DNA of 63,497 bases, from NCBI GenBank assembly GCA_035546535.1, contig DASZWQ010000054.1, positions 1 to 63,497 on the forward strand. The letters are read 5' to 3'. Below, piece by piece: positions 1-8,728 of this stretch (position 1 is the first letter of the stretch; every line of letters begins with the position of its first letter). The translations under genes were made by a program, and so were the position numbers. Below the pieces are notes generated by a model, which saw only the letters and a program-made list of their open reading frames with translations, was not told the origin of the DNA and did no database searches. The stretch comes from Pirellulales bacterium. GTDB taxonomy: Bacteria > Planctomycetota > Planctomycetia > Pirellulales > JACPPG01.

Positions 1-1617
1 ATGGGTATCGTTCTCGTAGACGGCCGGGAAGTAAGCGTGGGCGACCACGAGCGCTTAAACGGCATTCAGGCCGCCGAGCGCGCCGGCGTCGAGATTCCGC
101 ACTACTGCTGGCACGCGGGGCTGACGGTCGTGGCCAGTTGCCGGATGTGCCTGGTCGAGTCGGGCACGAAGAACCCCGATACCGGCGCCATTTCGATGAT
201 GCCCAAGCTGGTGCCCGCCTGCCAGACGCCCGCCAAAGACGGCACGGTGTTCGTCACCGATAGCGAGAACGTGCGCAAAGCCCGGGCCATGGTCGAAGAG
301 GACCTGCTGATCGATCATCCGATCGACTGCCCGATCTGCGACAAGGCGGGGGAGTGCCGGCTGCAGGATTATCACTTCGAGCACGGGCAGAACGAGCGCC
401 GCGCGGACATCCGCCCGTTCACCAGTCGCCGCCGCGACATGGGCGACACGGTCACGCTGTTCGTCGATCGTTGCGTGATGTGTACGCGGTGCGTGCGATT
501 CACGCGCGAGATCAGCGGTACCAGCGAACTGATGGTGATCAACCGCGGCAGCCACGAAGAGATCGACGTTCTGGCCGGCTTTCCGCTGGACAACAAGCTC
601 TCGGGCAACGTCGTCGACCTGTGCCCGGTGGGCGCGCTGGGAGACAAGGATTTCCTCTATCAGCAGCGCGTGTGGTTCCTCAAGCAACACGCGGGCGTGT
701 GTACCGGTTGCTCGACCGGCTGCTCGATCACGGTTGAAGAGAATCAAGATCACGTGTGGCGGCTGAAGCCGCGCGAGAACCCACACGTCAACAAGTGGTG
801 GATGTGCGACGATGGGCGCTACGGATACCACCACGTCCACAGCCCCGCGCGGCAAGTCGGCTTACGGAAGTTGGAAGACGAGGTTTACGCCAACATCGAG
901 TGGGCGGCGCTTCCGGCCGAATTGCAAGCGAGCCTGGTCGCAGTGGGCCGATTGGCCGCGGTGTTATCTCCGCACTTGACGGTCGAAGAAGCCTACCTGC
1001 TGGCCAAGTACATTCGCGGCATTGATGCCGGCGCGGTGATCTCGGTCGGGCCGGTGCCGGTCGTCGGTGAGGAGGAAACGTTTAAGAACGGCTTCACGAT
1101 TCGCGCTGAGAAGGCCCCCAATCGCCGCGGCGTGGAAGAGGTTGTCAAGCACTTTGGCGGTCACATGAAGTTCGAGGAGCTTCTTGCCACGCTCGACGGT
1201 GGCGAGATTCGCGCCGCATGGGTTACAGGCGGCTACCCCTCGGCCTGGCACGATGCCGAATTGGCTGAACGATTCTCCGATCTCGACGTGCTCGTCGTGC
1301 AGGATATGTTCGATTCGCCGTTGTGGAACCGGGCGACCTACCAGGTGCCCGGCGGTTCATTTGCTGAACGCGACGGCTCGTACGTCAATCACGCCGATCG
1401 CCTGCAGCACGCCCGCTGGGCCGTCCGCCCGCCGACCGGCGCGTGGGTCGAAGGGCCCTTGTATTGGCGGCTGCTGCAGCGCCCGGGCATGTACAACTCG
1501 CGCAAGGTGCTGGATGAAATTGCGGCCGAGATTCCGTATTTTGCCGTGGCCGCGGATGAGATTCCAGAAACCGGCGTCGATCTGAAGATCAACCAACTAG
1601 CCGCCGCACAGACTTAG
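1..1617 (+). CDS. nuoG: NADH-quinone oxidoreductase subunit G (complex I 75-kDa type iron-sulfur subunit)
   Basis: Iron-sulfur electron-transfer subunit of the peripheral arm of respiratory complex I. Cluster ligands are readable: [2Fe-2S] at C36, C47, C50 and C74; the His/Cys [4Fe-4S] motif H106-x3-C110-x2-C113-x5-C119; a second [4Fe-4S] at C158, C161, C164 and C208; and an N7-type set C234, C237, C241, C269 at the start of the molybdopterin-oxidoreductase-like region. At 538 aa it is much shorter than the roughly 900-aa enterobacterial protein, so most of the C-terminal molybdopterin-like domain is missing. That is common in several phyla and does not suggest a broken gene. The ATG is the first base of the window; an upstream start cannot be excluded. 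It heads the visible part of the nuoG-N run. Confidence 0.95.
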   Translation: MGIVLVDGREVSVGDHERLNGIQAAERAGVEIPHYCWHAGLTVVASCRMCLVESGTKNPDTGAISMMPKLVPACQTPAKDGTVFVTDSENVRKARAMVEEDLLIDHPIDCPICDKAGECRLQDYHFEHGQNERRADIRPFTSRRRDMGDTVTLFVDRCVMCTRCVRFTREISGTSELMVINRGSHEEIDVLAGFPLDNKLSGNVVDLCPVGALGDKDFLYQQRVWFLKQHAGVCTGCSTGCSITVEENQDHVWRLKPRENPHVNKWWMCDDGRYGYHHVHSPARQVGLRKLEDEVYANIEWAALPAELQASLVAVGRLAAVLSPHLTVEEAYLLAKYIRGIDAGAVISVGPVPVVGEEETFKNGFTIRAEKAPNRRGVEEVVKHFGGHMKFEELLATLDGGEIRAAWVTGGYPSAWHDAELAERFSDLDVLVVQDMFDSPLWNRATYQVPGGSFAERDGSYVNHADRLQHARWAVRPPTGAWVEGPLYWRLLQRPGMYNSRKVLDEIAAEIPYFAVAADEIPETGVDLKINQLAAAQT

Positions 1618-1676
1618 GAGCGATTCGGACACCGACGAAACGTCAAACGCCAGACAGCGTCTCACCCCTCACCTAA

Positions 1677-1698
1677 CCTCTCCCCTCAAGGGGAGAGG
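1677..1698. repeat. Perfect 9-bp hairpin in the nuoG-nuoH spacer
   Basis: CCTCTCCCC (1677-1685) and GGGGAGAGG (1690-1698) form a perfect stem with a TCAA loop. No T-run follows, so it looks like a dispersed palindromic element and not an intrinsic terminator. It lies 60 bp after the nuoG stop inside an operon. Confidence 0.6.
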
Positions 1699-1758
1699 GA
1701 TAAGAAGAGAGGCCCGCCGCTACAAAAAACGGACTGCCCCGCACGGATTACTGGTTAC

Positions 1759-1814
1759 CGACTACCGACTACTGACTACTGACTACCGACTACTGACTAC
1801 CGACTACTGACTAC
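1759..1814. repeat. Tandem 7-bp repeat, eight units of YGACTAC
   Basis: Eight consecutive 7-bp units alternate between CGACTAC and TGACTAC. The array sits between the nuoG hairpin and nuoH and runs into a CT-rich stretch of the CTGCCCTCTGCC type just before the nuoH start. There is no recognisable ribosome-binding site in front of nuoH as a result. Confidence 0.85.
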
Positions 1815-1861
1815 TGACGACTCTTACTGCCCACTGCCCTCTGCCGACTGCCCTCTCATTC

Positions 1862-3079
1862 ATGACGTCCATCGAAATCACCATCGCGATCGTCAAGATT
1901 GCCTTGATGCTCTTTGCGCTGCTGACCGCCGCGGCGTACCTGGTGCTTTTGGAGCGCTGGATCGCGGCCTGGGTGCAGGACCGCATCGGCCCCAATCGCG
2001 TCGGCATCCCACTGACGAAGATCAAGATGTTCGGGCTTGGGCAGCCGTTGGCCGACGGCCTGAAGTTCATCTTCAAAGAAGAATACACGCCGGCCCACGT
2101 CGATCGGTTTCTCTACACGCTCGCGCCGATTTCGATCCTCGTGGCGGCGATTCTGCCTTTCGCCGTGATACCGTTCGGCAGCATGCTGCCGGCTTTCGAC
2201 GTCGGCGGTGAGCCGATTCAGGTGCAATTGATCCTGGCACCGCAGATCGACGTGGCCATGATCTTCGTGTTCGCGATGGGGAGCGTGGCCGTGTACGGCG
2301 TGATCCTGGGCGCCTGGGCCAGCAATAACAAGTACAGCTTCCTGGGCGGGTTGCGCTCGAGCGCGCAGTTGATCGCCTATGAATTGCCGCTGGGGCTGGG
2401 CATCCTGGGCGTGGTGCTGGCCGCCGGATCGCTACGACTCGAGGACATTATCGAGCAGCAAGCCACGACCGGAACCTGGAACATCCTCATGCAGCCCTTG
2501 GGGTTTTTGGTGTTCCTGATCGCGTCGTTCGCCGAGAGCGCCCGGTTGCCGTTCGACCTGCCCGAGGCCGAGCAGGAATTGATCGGCGGTTACCACACCG
2601 AGTATTCGGGCCTGCGGCTGCTTTTGTATTTGATCGCTGAATTTCTGCACATGGTCACCGCGGCGTTCCTGATCACGATCTTGTTCTTCGGCGGCTGGCA
2701 CCTGTGGGGCATCACCGGCAGCGGCGAAGATCCGGTCACCTGGGTCACGGCCTTGCTGCGCGTCATCGTGCTGTTGACGAAGGTGATGGGCGTGATCCTG
2801 TTCTTCATGCTGGTGCGGTGGAGCTGGCCGCGCTTCCGCTTCGACCAGCTGATGTCGCTGGCCTGGAAGGTGATGCTCCCCTTGGGCATGGTGAACCTGG
2901 TGATCGTGGCCGTGGTGTCGGAGTACCATCCACAGGTCTTGGGCGCGCTGGGCGGCAGCCAAACGGCGCTCGTGGCCGTGATGTGGGCCCTGGCGATCGC
3001 GGCGTGGTTGGTCGCCGGTTTCGTCGCCCCCTTGTCGACCGACAATCGTCCCCGCTTCGAGGCTGTCGACCGACTATGA
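1862..3079 (+). CDS. nuoH: NADH-quinone oxidoreductase subunit H
   Basis: Membrane subunit at the junction of the peripheral and membrane arms of complex I, forming part of the quinone site. The 405-aa product is a polytopic membrane protein with NuoH/ND1 hallmarks: an early LLERWIAAWVQDRIGPNRVG-type segment near residues 29-48, an ELPLGLG motif, and the acidic loop segment FAESARLPFDLPEAEQELI followed by GYHTEYSG. The start is the ATG directly after the low-complexity spacer, with no clear Shine-Dalgarno. The next gene, nuoI, starts 37 bp after the stop. Confidence 0.95.
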   Translation: MTSIEITIAIVKIALMLFALLTAAAYLVLLERWIAAWVQDRIGPNRVGIPLTKIKMFGLGQPLADGLKFIFKEEYTPAHVDRFLYTLAPISILVAAILPFAVIPFGSMLPAFDVGGEPIQVQLILAPQIDVAMIFVFAMGSVAVYGVILGAWASNNKYSFLGGLRSSAQLIAYELPLGLGILGVVLAAGSLRLEDIIEQQATTGTWNILMQPLGFLVFLIASFAESARLPFDLPEAEQELIGGYHTEYSGLRLLLYLIAEFLHMVTAAFLITILFFGGWHLWGITGSGEDPVTWVTALLRVIVLLTKVMGVILFFMLVRWSWPRFRFDQLMSLAWKVMLPLGMVNLVIVAVVSEYHPQVLGALGGSQTALVAVMWALAIAAWLVAGFVAPLSTDNRPRFEAVDRL

Positions 3080-3116
3080 CGGATACGAAAAGCACAAACT
3101 GCCGGAGGGCCGCGCG

Positions 3117-3650
3117 ATGAAGCCGAACGATCCGGCCGTGAAATGGGTCGAAGAGCCGCAGTTGGGGCTGGCGGGCAAGATGTATTTGCCGCTGTTCCTG
3201 CAGGGGCTCACGACGACCACGCGCCATCTGTTCTCGCCGAAGATCACGGTCAGCTTCCCGGAAGTGAAGCCGAAGATTCGCAATCCGCTCATCTATCGCG
3301 GCGTGCATCGCTTGAACAAGGACAGTCAGGGGCGCGTGAAGTGCGTGGCCTGCTTCCTGTGCGCCACGGCTTGCCCGGCGCATTGCATCGATATCGTGGC
3401 TTCGCCCAGCCCCTGGCCCGACCGCGAAAAGTACCCCGAGAGCTTCACGATCGACGAGCTGCGCTGCATTTACTGCGGCATGTGCGAAGAAGCCTGCCCG
3501 GTGGACGCGATCGAGCTGACCAGCTTGTTCGATCTGACGGGCCGCAGCCGCGAGGAAATGATCTTCGATAAAGAGAAGTTGCTCAGCGTGTTCGACCAGA
3601 CCAAGGATGCCGAGCCGATGCAATCGACGGCCGTCGGAGGCACGCTGTGA
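3117..3650 (+). CDS. nuoI: NADH-quinone oxidoreductase subunit I (8Fe ferredoxin-type)
   Basis: Carries the two [4Fe-4S] clusters (N6a/N6b) that pass electrons to N2 at the base of the peripheral arm. Two ferredoxin motifs are exact: C76-x2-C79-x2-C82-x3-C86 and C117-x2-C120-x2-C123-x3-C127. Length is 177 aa, usual for the family. Its TGA stop overlaps the GTG start of nuoJ, which fits translational coupling. Confidence 0.96.
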   Translation: MKPNDPAVKWVEEPQLGLAGKMYLPLFLQGLTTTTRHLFSPKITVSFPEVKPKIRNPLIYRGVHRLNKDSQGRVKCVACFLCATACPAHCIDIVASPSPWPDREKYPESFTIDELRCIYCGMCEEACPVDAIELTSLFDLTGRSREEMIFDKEKLLSVFDQTKDAEPMQSTAVGGTL

Positions 3651-4435
3651 CGCAAGCGCAAAGCGTACTCCTGTTGGCCACGGTGCTGGCCGCCGCCGGG
3701 TTGTGGCTCCTCCTGCCGCGCGGTGGGCAGATCGGGCGCAAGCTGGGCATCGTGCTGGCCCTGGTCAGCTTGGGTCTGTTCGCGTCGCGATTGCCGCACC
3801 TGGCCAAGACTTCGATCGAAGAAATCGTCTTCTGGATGCTGGCGTCCGTGACGATCATCGCCGCCACCTGCGCCGTCACGCTTCGCAGCCCCGTGTACTG
3901 CGCCATCTGGTTTGCGATGACGCTCCTGGGCACCGCCGGACTGTTTTTGTTCCAGGGCGCGCAGTTTCTCGGCGTGGCGACGATCGTGGTGTACGCCGGC
4001 GCGATCCTGGTGACGTTCCTGTTCGTGCTGATGCTTGCGCAGCCGCAAGGGCACGCCTATTATGACCGCGTCAGTTGGGAGGCGCTCGTTTCGGCCGCCG
4101 TCGGCGCCGTGATGATCGGCATCCTGTCGATGGTCATTGGCGATGCCTTCTCGCCGCATGCTGCCGTCGCCGAAGACTCCGCGCAAGCCACGCCGGTTTA
4201 CGAGTACCATCCCGGCATCGAAGATCCGATCGCGGGTCGTGACGTGCCGCAGCGCCAGGACGAAATTCTCTCGGACCGCCACATGGATCATCTGGGTGCA
4301 CAGCTTTTCAGCCGGCACCTGATCGCCGTGGAAGTGGCGGGCACGATGCTCTTGGCCGCGCTGGTCGGCGCCGTGGCGATCGCCATTCAAAGCAAGCCCA
4401 TGCCGCGCCCGGCAGGAGGATCGCGCCATGGGTGA
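3647..4435 (+). CDS. nuoJ: NADH-quinone oxidoreductase subunit J
   Basis: Membrane-arm subunit of complex I. The GTG start overlaps the nuoI stop. At 262 aa it is longer than the usual 160-200 aa. The N-terminal 50 residues form an additional hydrophobic segment pair before the NuoJ core, which includes RSPVYCAIWF and the VVYAGAILVTFLFVLML helix. A hydrophilic loop (about residues 165-220) precedes a last membrane helix. The C-terminus overlaps the nuoK start by 8 bp. Confidence 0.93.
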   Translation: MTQAQSVLLLATVLAAAGLWLLLPRGGQIGRKLGIVLALVSLGLFASRLPHLAKTSIEEIVFWMLASVTIIAATCAVTLRSPVYCAIWFAMTLLGTAGLFLFQGAQFLGVATIVVYAGAILVTFLFVLMLAQPQGHAYYDRVSWEALVSAAVGAVMIGILSMVIGDAFSPHAAVAEDSAQATPVYEYHPGIEDPIAGRDVPQRQDEILSDRHMDHLGAQLFSRHLIAVEVAGTMLLAALVGAVAIAIQSKPMPRPAGGSRHG

Positions 4436-4871
4436 GCTGCAACTTCTGCAAAGTTACCTGGTCGTGGGGGCGATGCTGTTTTCGATCGGCCTGGTTGGCG
4501 TGCTCACGCGGCGGAACATGATCATCATGTTCCTGGCCGTGGAAATGATGCTGCAAGGCGTCTCGATCAGCCTGGTCGCGTGGAGCCGGTTCCACAACGA
4601 TTGGGGGGGCCAGATCCTGGTGATCTTTATTCTCACCGTGGCAGCTTGCGAAGCGGCGATTGCCCTGGTGCTGGTGCTGATGCTGTTCTATCGCAGCGGT
4701 CGGCTGGATATCGCTGCGTGGCAGCATTTGCGCGAATCGAACCAGGGGGCCTTCGTCGATGCCGAACTGCCCGAGGCCGAGGTGGAAGAACCGCAGTGGC
4801 CGGCCCTGACGCCCTCGGGCGTGGAACCGCCCGCGCCTGCCGAACCCGTGGTACACCGCACACATGTCTGA
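4428..4871 (+). CDS. nuoK: NADH-quinone oxidoreductase subunit K with C-terminal extension
   Basis: Small three-helix proton-channel subunit of complex I (Mrp-like). The core, residues 1-100, contains IGLVGVLTRRNMIIMFLAVEMMLQ with the membrane-embedded Glu, and a second Glu in the AACEAAIALVLVLMLF helix. The protein is 147 aa against the usual 100 aa. The extra 45 residues are acidic and proline-rich (PEAEVEEPQWPALTPSG) and have no recognised function. The ATG overlaps the end of nuoJ, and the stop overlaps the nuoL start by 8 bp. Confidence 0.94.
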   Translation: MGELQLLQSYLVVGAMLFSIGLVGVLTRRNMIIMFLAVEMMLQGVSISLVAWSRFHNDWGGQILVIFILTVAACEAAIALVLVLMLFYRSGRLDIAAWQHLRESNQGAFVDAELPEAEVEEPQWPALTPSGVEPPAPAEPVVHRTHV

Positions 4872-6996
4872 AGACGACAGAATCAAGACGTTGATGGTGC
4901 TGATCCCGGCGATGCCTCTGGCGTCGACGCTGATCACGGCCGCGCTTGGCCGCTCGGTGCTGCGCACGCGGGCCCACCTGCCGACAATCTTTGCGTTCGT
5001 CACGTCGTTCGTGCTAAGCCTGTTTTTGCTCTTGGATGTTCGCACGCGCGTCAACGACATGCACGCTGCCGAAGCAGCCGGCAAACCAACCGCGATCGGC
5101 GTCGAGGTGTGGCACACGCTGTGGACCTGGGCCTCGATCCCGGGCGAATACCATCGCACGGATGTTGACGTCGATGGCGGCCCGGCGCCGGCCGACGTGG
5201 CCGGGCACGATTTCGATTACGTGATCGACGTCACGCTGCGGGCCGATCCGCTCACGGCAATCATGCTGTGCATGGTAACGTTCGTCTCGTCGCTGGTGGC
5301 AATTTACGCCGCCGGCTACATGCACGACGATCGCGGCTACTGGCGATTCTTCACGTACGTTTCGCTGTTCGTGTTCTCGATGACGATGCTGGTTTCGGTC
5401 AGCAATTTCGTCTTGCTGTACGTGTTCTGGGAAGCGGTGGGGGTGTGCAGTTACCTGCTGGTCGGCTTCTGGTACGAGAAGCCCAGCGCCGCGGCCGCCG
5501 GTAAGAAGGCGTTCCTTGTGAATCGCGTGGGCGACTTTGGCTTCGCGATCGGCCTGTTCCTGATTTGGATCACCTACGGCACGCTGAACTTTCACGATAC
5601 GCCGGCCGCCGACGGCACGGCCGCGGTTGCCGGCATCCTGGGACAAACCCGTCTGGCCGATCCGGCCTTGTATGTTGGTGGCGGCGTCGGCCTGGCGATT
5701 TGCCTGTGCTTGCTGACCGGGGCCTGCGGCAAAAGCGCGCAGTTTCCGCTGCACGTGTGGTTGCCCGACGCCATGGAGGGCCCCACGCCCGTCAGCGCCT
5801 TGATCCATGCCGCCACGATGGTCACGGCCGGCGTGTACATGATCGCTCGCTGTACGCCTTTGTTCGTTGCGGCGCCTGAGTCGCAGGAATTCGTGGCCGT
5901 CATTGGCGGATTTACGGCACTGCTGGCCGCGCTGATCGCCGTCACGCAAACCGATCTCAAGCGCGTGCTCGCCTATTCCACGATCAGCCAGTTGGGCTAC
6001 ATGTTCCTGGGATTGGGCGTCGGCACGCTGGCCGGGATTTCCGCCGGCATGTTCCACCTGTTCACGCACGCCTTCTTCAAGGCGCTCTTGTTCCTGGCCG
6101 CCGGTAGCGTCATGCACGCCATGGGGGGCGTGATCGACATGCGCCGCTTCAGCGGCCTGCGCCGCTTGATGCCCACCACGTTCTGGACCTTCTGGTTCGG
6201 GGCGCTGGCTTTGTCGGGCGTGTTCCCGTTCGCGGGCTTTTGGAGCAAGGACGCCATTATCGGCGCCGTGGGCGATCGCGGCGCGCACTCCGAACTGTAT
6301 AGCGTGCTGTTTTGGGCGTCGCTGTTCACGGCCTTCTTGACGGCGTTCTATACGTTCCGCGGCTTGTTCCTGACGTTCTACGGCCGCGAGCGCGTTCCCC
6401 CCGAGGCCGGACATCATGCGCATGAATCTCCTTCGGTGATGACGTTCCCGTTGATGGTGCTGGCCGTTTGTGCGCTGGCCGTGGGGGCGGTGTTCGAGTG
6501 GCACCACGCGTTTGCCCACTTTCTGGGGAGCACGCCTTCGTTGGCGTACGCGGGCATTCAGCCATCGCCCGAAGTTCATGCACCGCACGAGCATGGCCAT
6601 TTGGGGCTTGCGCTATTCAGCACCGTGGTCGCTCTGACGGGCGTAGGCCTGGCCGCCTACTTCTACTTGGGCGATCGCAAAGCCATTGATCGCTTGACCC
6701 GGCTGATGAAATCGCCGCTGGGGCTGAAGCTGTATCAACTTTCGTCCGGCAAGTTCTACATCGACGCGATCTACAACCTGTTCATCGTCTGGCCGCTGCG
6801 CACGCTGGCCGCGGTGAGCTCCTGGTTCGATCGCTGGGTCATCGACGGAATCGTGAATCTCTGCGGCCAGGTGCCGATCGTGGGCGGCGCGATCTTGCGT
6901 TCGCTGCAGTCGGGCATGGTGCAGTTTTACGCCCTGGTGATGGTGCTGGGGACCTTGGTATTGATCGGAACCTTGTTCCTCTGGCCGACAGGATGA
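4864..6996 (+). CDS. nuoL: NADH-quinone oxidoreductase subunit L
   Basis: Largest antiporter-like proton-pumping subunit at the distal end of the membrane arm. The 710-aa product has the Mrp/ND5 core: YVFWEAVGVCSYLLVGFWY with the essential helix Glu, GACGKSAQFPLHVWLPDAMEGPTPVSALIHAATMV-type loop near residues 285-320, and KRVLAYSTISQLGYM. A long C-terminal part carries the lateral-helix region. A histidine-rich hydrophilic loop (about residues 515-525 and again near 565) is unremarkable for the family. Seven bases separate it from nuoM. Confidence 0.96.
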   Translation: MSEDDRIKTLMVLIPAMPLASTLITAALGRSVLRTRAHLPTIFAFVTSFVLSLFLLLDVRTRVNDMHAAEAAGKPTAIGVEVWHTLWTWASIPGEYHRTDVDVDGGPAPADVAGHDFDYVIDVTLRADPLTAIMLCMVTFVSSLVAIYAAGYMHDDRGYWRFFTYVSLFVFSMTMLVSVSNFVLLYVFWEAVGVCSYLLVGFWYEKPSAAAAGKKAFLVNRVGDFGFAIGLFLIWITYGTLNFHDTPAADGTAAVAGILGQTRLADPALYVGGGVGLAICLCLLTGACGKSAQFPLHVWLPDAMEGPTPVSALIHAATMVTAGVYMIARCTPLFVAAPESQEFVAVIGGFTALLAALIAVTQTDLKRVLAYSTISQLGYMFLGLGVGTLAGISAGMFHLFTHAFFKALLFLAAGSVMHAMGGVIDMRRFSGLRRLMPTTFWTFWFGALALSGVFPFAGFWSKDAIIGAVGDRGAHSELYSVLFWASLFTAFLTAFYTFRGLFLTFYGRERVPPEAGHHAHESPSVMTFPLMVLAVCALAVGAVFEWHHAFAHFLGSTPSLAYAGIQPSPEVHAPHEHGHLGLALFSTVVALTGVGLAAYFYLGDRKAIDRLTRLMKSPLGLKLYQLSSGKFYIDAIYNLFIVWPLRTLAAVSSWFDRWVIDGIVNLCGQVPIVGGAILRSLQSGMVQFYALVMVLGTLVLIGTLFLWPTG

Positions 6997-7003
6997 CGCG
7001 CGC

Positions 7004-8728
7004 GTGAACTGGTTGCTGGCTACTGTATTGCTGCCGCTTGCTGGAATTGCCCTGATCTGGGTGTTCGGCGATTCCTCGCGCGGGCCGGCACGCATGATCG
7101 CGCTTGTGACCAGCCTGGTCACGCTGCTCATGGCCGCGGGCATCGTCAAATCGTACGTCGACCATCACAATGCCGCGGCGGTGGAAGCAGCGGCGAACGA
7201 ATCGATCGACATGTCCGATAGCTTTGCCGACAGCGGAAGCACCGCGCCCGTCGACCGCGGCGTGCCGTCGTTCGATCGGCCCTGGATCCACGCGTATGGC
7301 GTGGAAGTGCGATTTTCGCTGGCCCTCGACGGTCTGAGCGTGTGGCTCTTCGGGTTAAGCGCGCTCTTGGTGCTGACCAGCGTGCTTGTGAGTTGGGAGG
7401 CGATCGACGACCGGGCGCCGACCTTTTACGCGCTGTTGTTGCTGCTCGAAACCGGCATGCTGGGCGTCTTCGCGGCGCGTGACGTGATCCTGTTCTACGT
7501 CTTCTTCGAGTTCACGCTGATCCCACTCTTTTTCTTGATCGGTATCTGGGGTTACGAGGACCGCCGCTACGCCGCCATCAAATTCTTCGTCTTCACGCTG
7601 GCCGGCAGCTTGTTCACGTTCCTGGGCTTGCTGGCCATCGTGCTGTGGAACTTCTATCACGCCAGCCAAGGCGTGCTCGATTTCTCGTTCGACGGCGTGA
7701 TGACGGCGCTGGCCGTCGACCCGATTCCAGAGTCGCTGCAGATCTGGATTTTCCTGGCACTGTTCGCCGGCTTTGCCGTGAAAGTGCCGCTCTTTCCGGT
7801 CCACACCTGGCTGCCACTGGCGCACACGCAAGCGCCTACGGCGGGCAGCGTGCTCCTGGCCGGCATTCTGCTCAAGGTCGGCTCCTACGGCTTTGTGCGC
7901 TTTAACCTGGCCATGCTTCCGGACGCCTCGATCGTCTGCATGCCGTGGCTGCTGGGCCTTTCGGCCGCTGGCATCGTGTACGGCGCGCTCGTGGCCCTGG
8001 CGCAAAGCGATATGAAACGCATGATCGCCTACTCCAGCGTCAGCCACTTGGGCTTTTGCATGTTGGGCGTTTTCTCGCTCAACCGCTTGGGCGTTCAGGG
8101 CGGTGTGCTGCAAATGATCAACCACGGCCTGTCGACCGGCGGGCTGTTCGCCATCATCGGCATGATGTACGAGCGCTACCACACCCGCGAGATCAGCGAC
8201 TATGGAGGCTTGGCGCGGCGCACGCCGATTTTGGCCTTCTTCATGCTCGTGTTCACGTTCTCCAGCATCGGCGTGCCGGGCCTGAATGGCTTTTCCGGCG
8301 AGTTCTTGCTCCTCAGCGGTGCTTTTCAGCGCGGCTGGGCCGAGGCGCCGGCCGCCTGGTCTCTGGCCGGGCGCGTATTCTCCGTGGCCGCGGTGTCGGG
8401 CGTGATCCTGGGTGCCTGGTACATGCTGTGGCTCGTGCAGCGTGTGTTTTTTGGTCCGCTCCACGAGCCCGCGCACGAAGGCGCGCATCATGAAGTACAC
8501 GATTTGAACTTCCGCGAGATTTGCGCCCTGGTGCCGCTCGTGGTGTTTGTTTTCTGGATCGGCCTGGTGCCGCAGCATTTCTTGCAGCCGATGGCGAACT
8601 CGCTCGATCCGGTGGCCGATAAGATCGCCGCCAAAATTGATGCGAACGACGCGCCCGAAAATCGTCCGCTGCTCGCCCGCGAGCACGCGGGTTCGATCGT
8701 GCGGAAGGAGGTGGCGCGTGTCGACTGA
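7004..8728 (+). CDS. nuoM: NADH-quinone oxidoreductase subunit M
   Basis: Second antiporter-like proton-pumping subunit (ND4 type), 574 aa. Recognisable pieces are FYVFFEFTLIPLFFLIGIWG with the key Glu, AVKVPLFPVHTWLPLAHTQAP, and KRMIAYSSVSHLGFCMLG. An extracytoplasmic insertion near residues 55-90 (NAAAVEAAANESIDMSDSF region) separates the first two helices. The GTG start lies 8 bp after the nuoL stop. The 3' end overlaps nuoN by 11 bp. Confidence 0.96.
   Translation: MNWLLATVLLPLAGIALIWVFGDSSRGPARMIALVTSLVTLLMAAGIVKSYVDHHNAAAVEAAANESIDMSDSFADSGSTAPVDRGVPSFDRPWIHAYGVEVRFSLALDGLSVWLFGLSALLVLTSVLVSWEAIDDRAPTFYALLLLLETGMLGVFAARDVILFYVFFEFTLIPLFFLIGIWGYEDRRYAAIKFFVFTLAGSLFTFLGLLAIVLWNFYHASQGVLDFSFDGVMTALAVDPIPESLQIWIFLALFAGFAVKVPLFPVHTWLPLAHTQAPTAGSVLLAGILLKVGSYGFVRFNLAMLPDASIVCMPWLLGLSAAGIVYGALVALAQSDMKRMIAYSSVSHLGFCMLGVFSLNRLGVQGGVLQMINHGLSTGGLFAIIGMMYERYHTREISDYGGLARRTPILAFFMLVFTFSSIGVPGLNGFSGEFLLLSGAFQRGWAEAPAAWSLAGRVFSVAAVSGVILGAWYMLWLVQRVFFGPLHEPAHEGAHHEVHDLNFREICALVPLVVFVFWIGLVPQHFLQPMANSLDPVADKIAAKIDANDAPENRPLLAREHAGSIVRKEVARVD

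Noticed and set aside
1759..1814. CRISPR-like array
   Set aside because: Units are 7 bp and adjoining, with no spacers; it is a simple tandem repeat.
5014..6600. A 528-codon minus-strand frame inside nuoL
   Set aside because: The plus strand encodes an unambiguous NuoL; the antisense product is compositionally random and has no start context.
8547..8717. Upstream extension of nuoN
   Set aside because: It lies within nuoM in another frame; the GTG at 8718 gives the family N-terminus.
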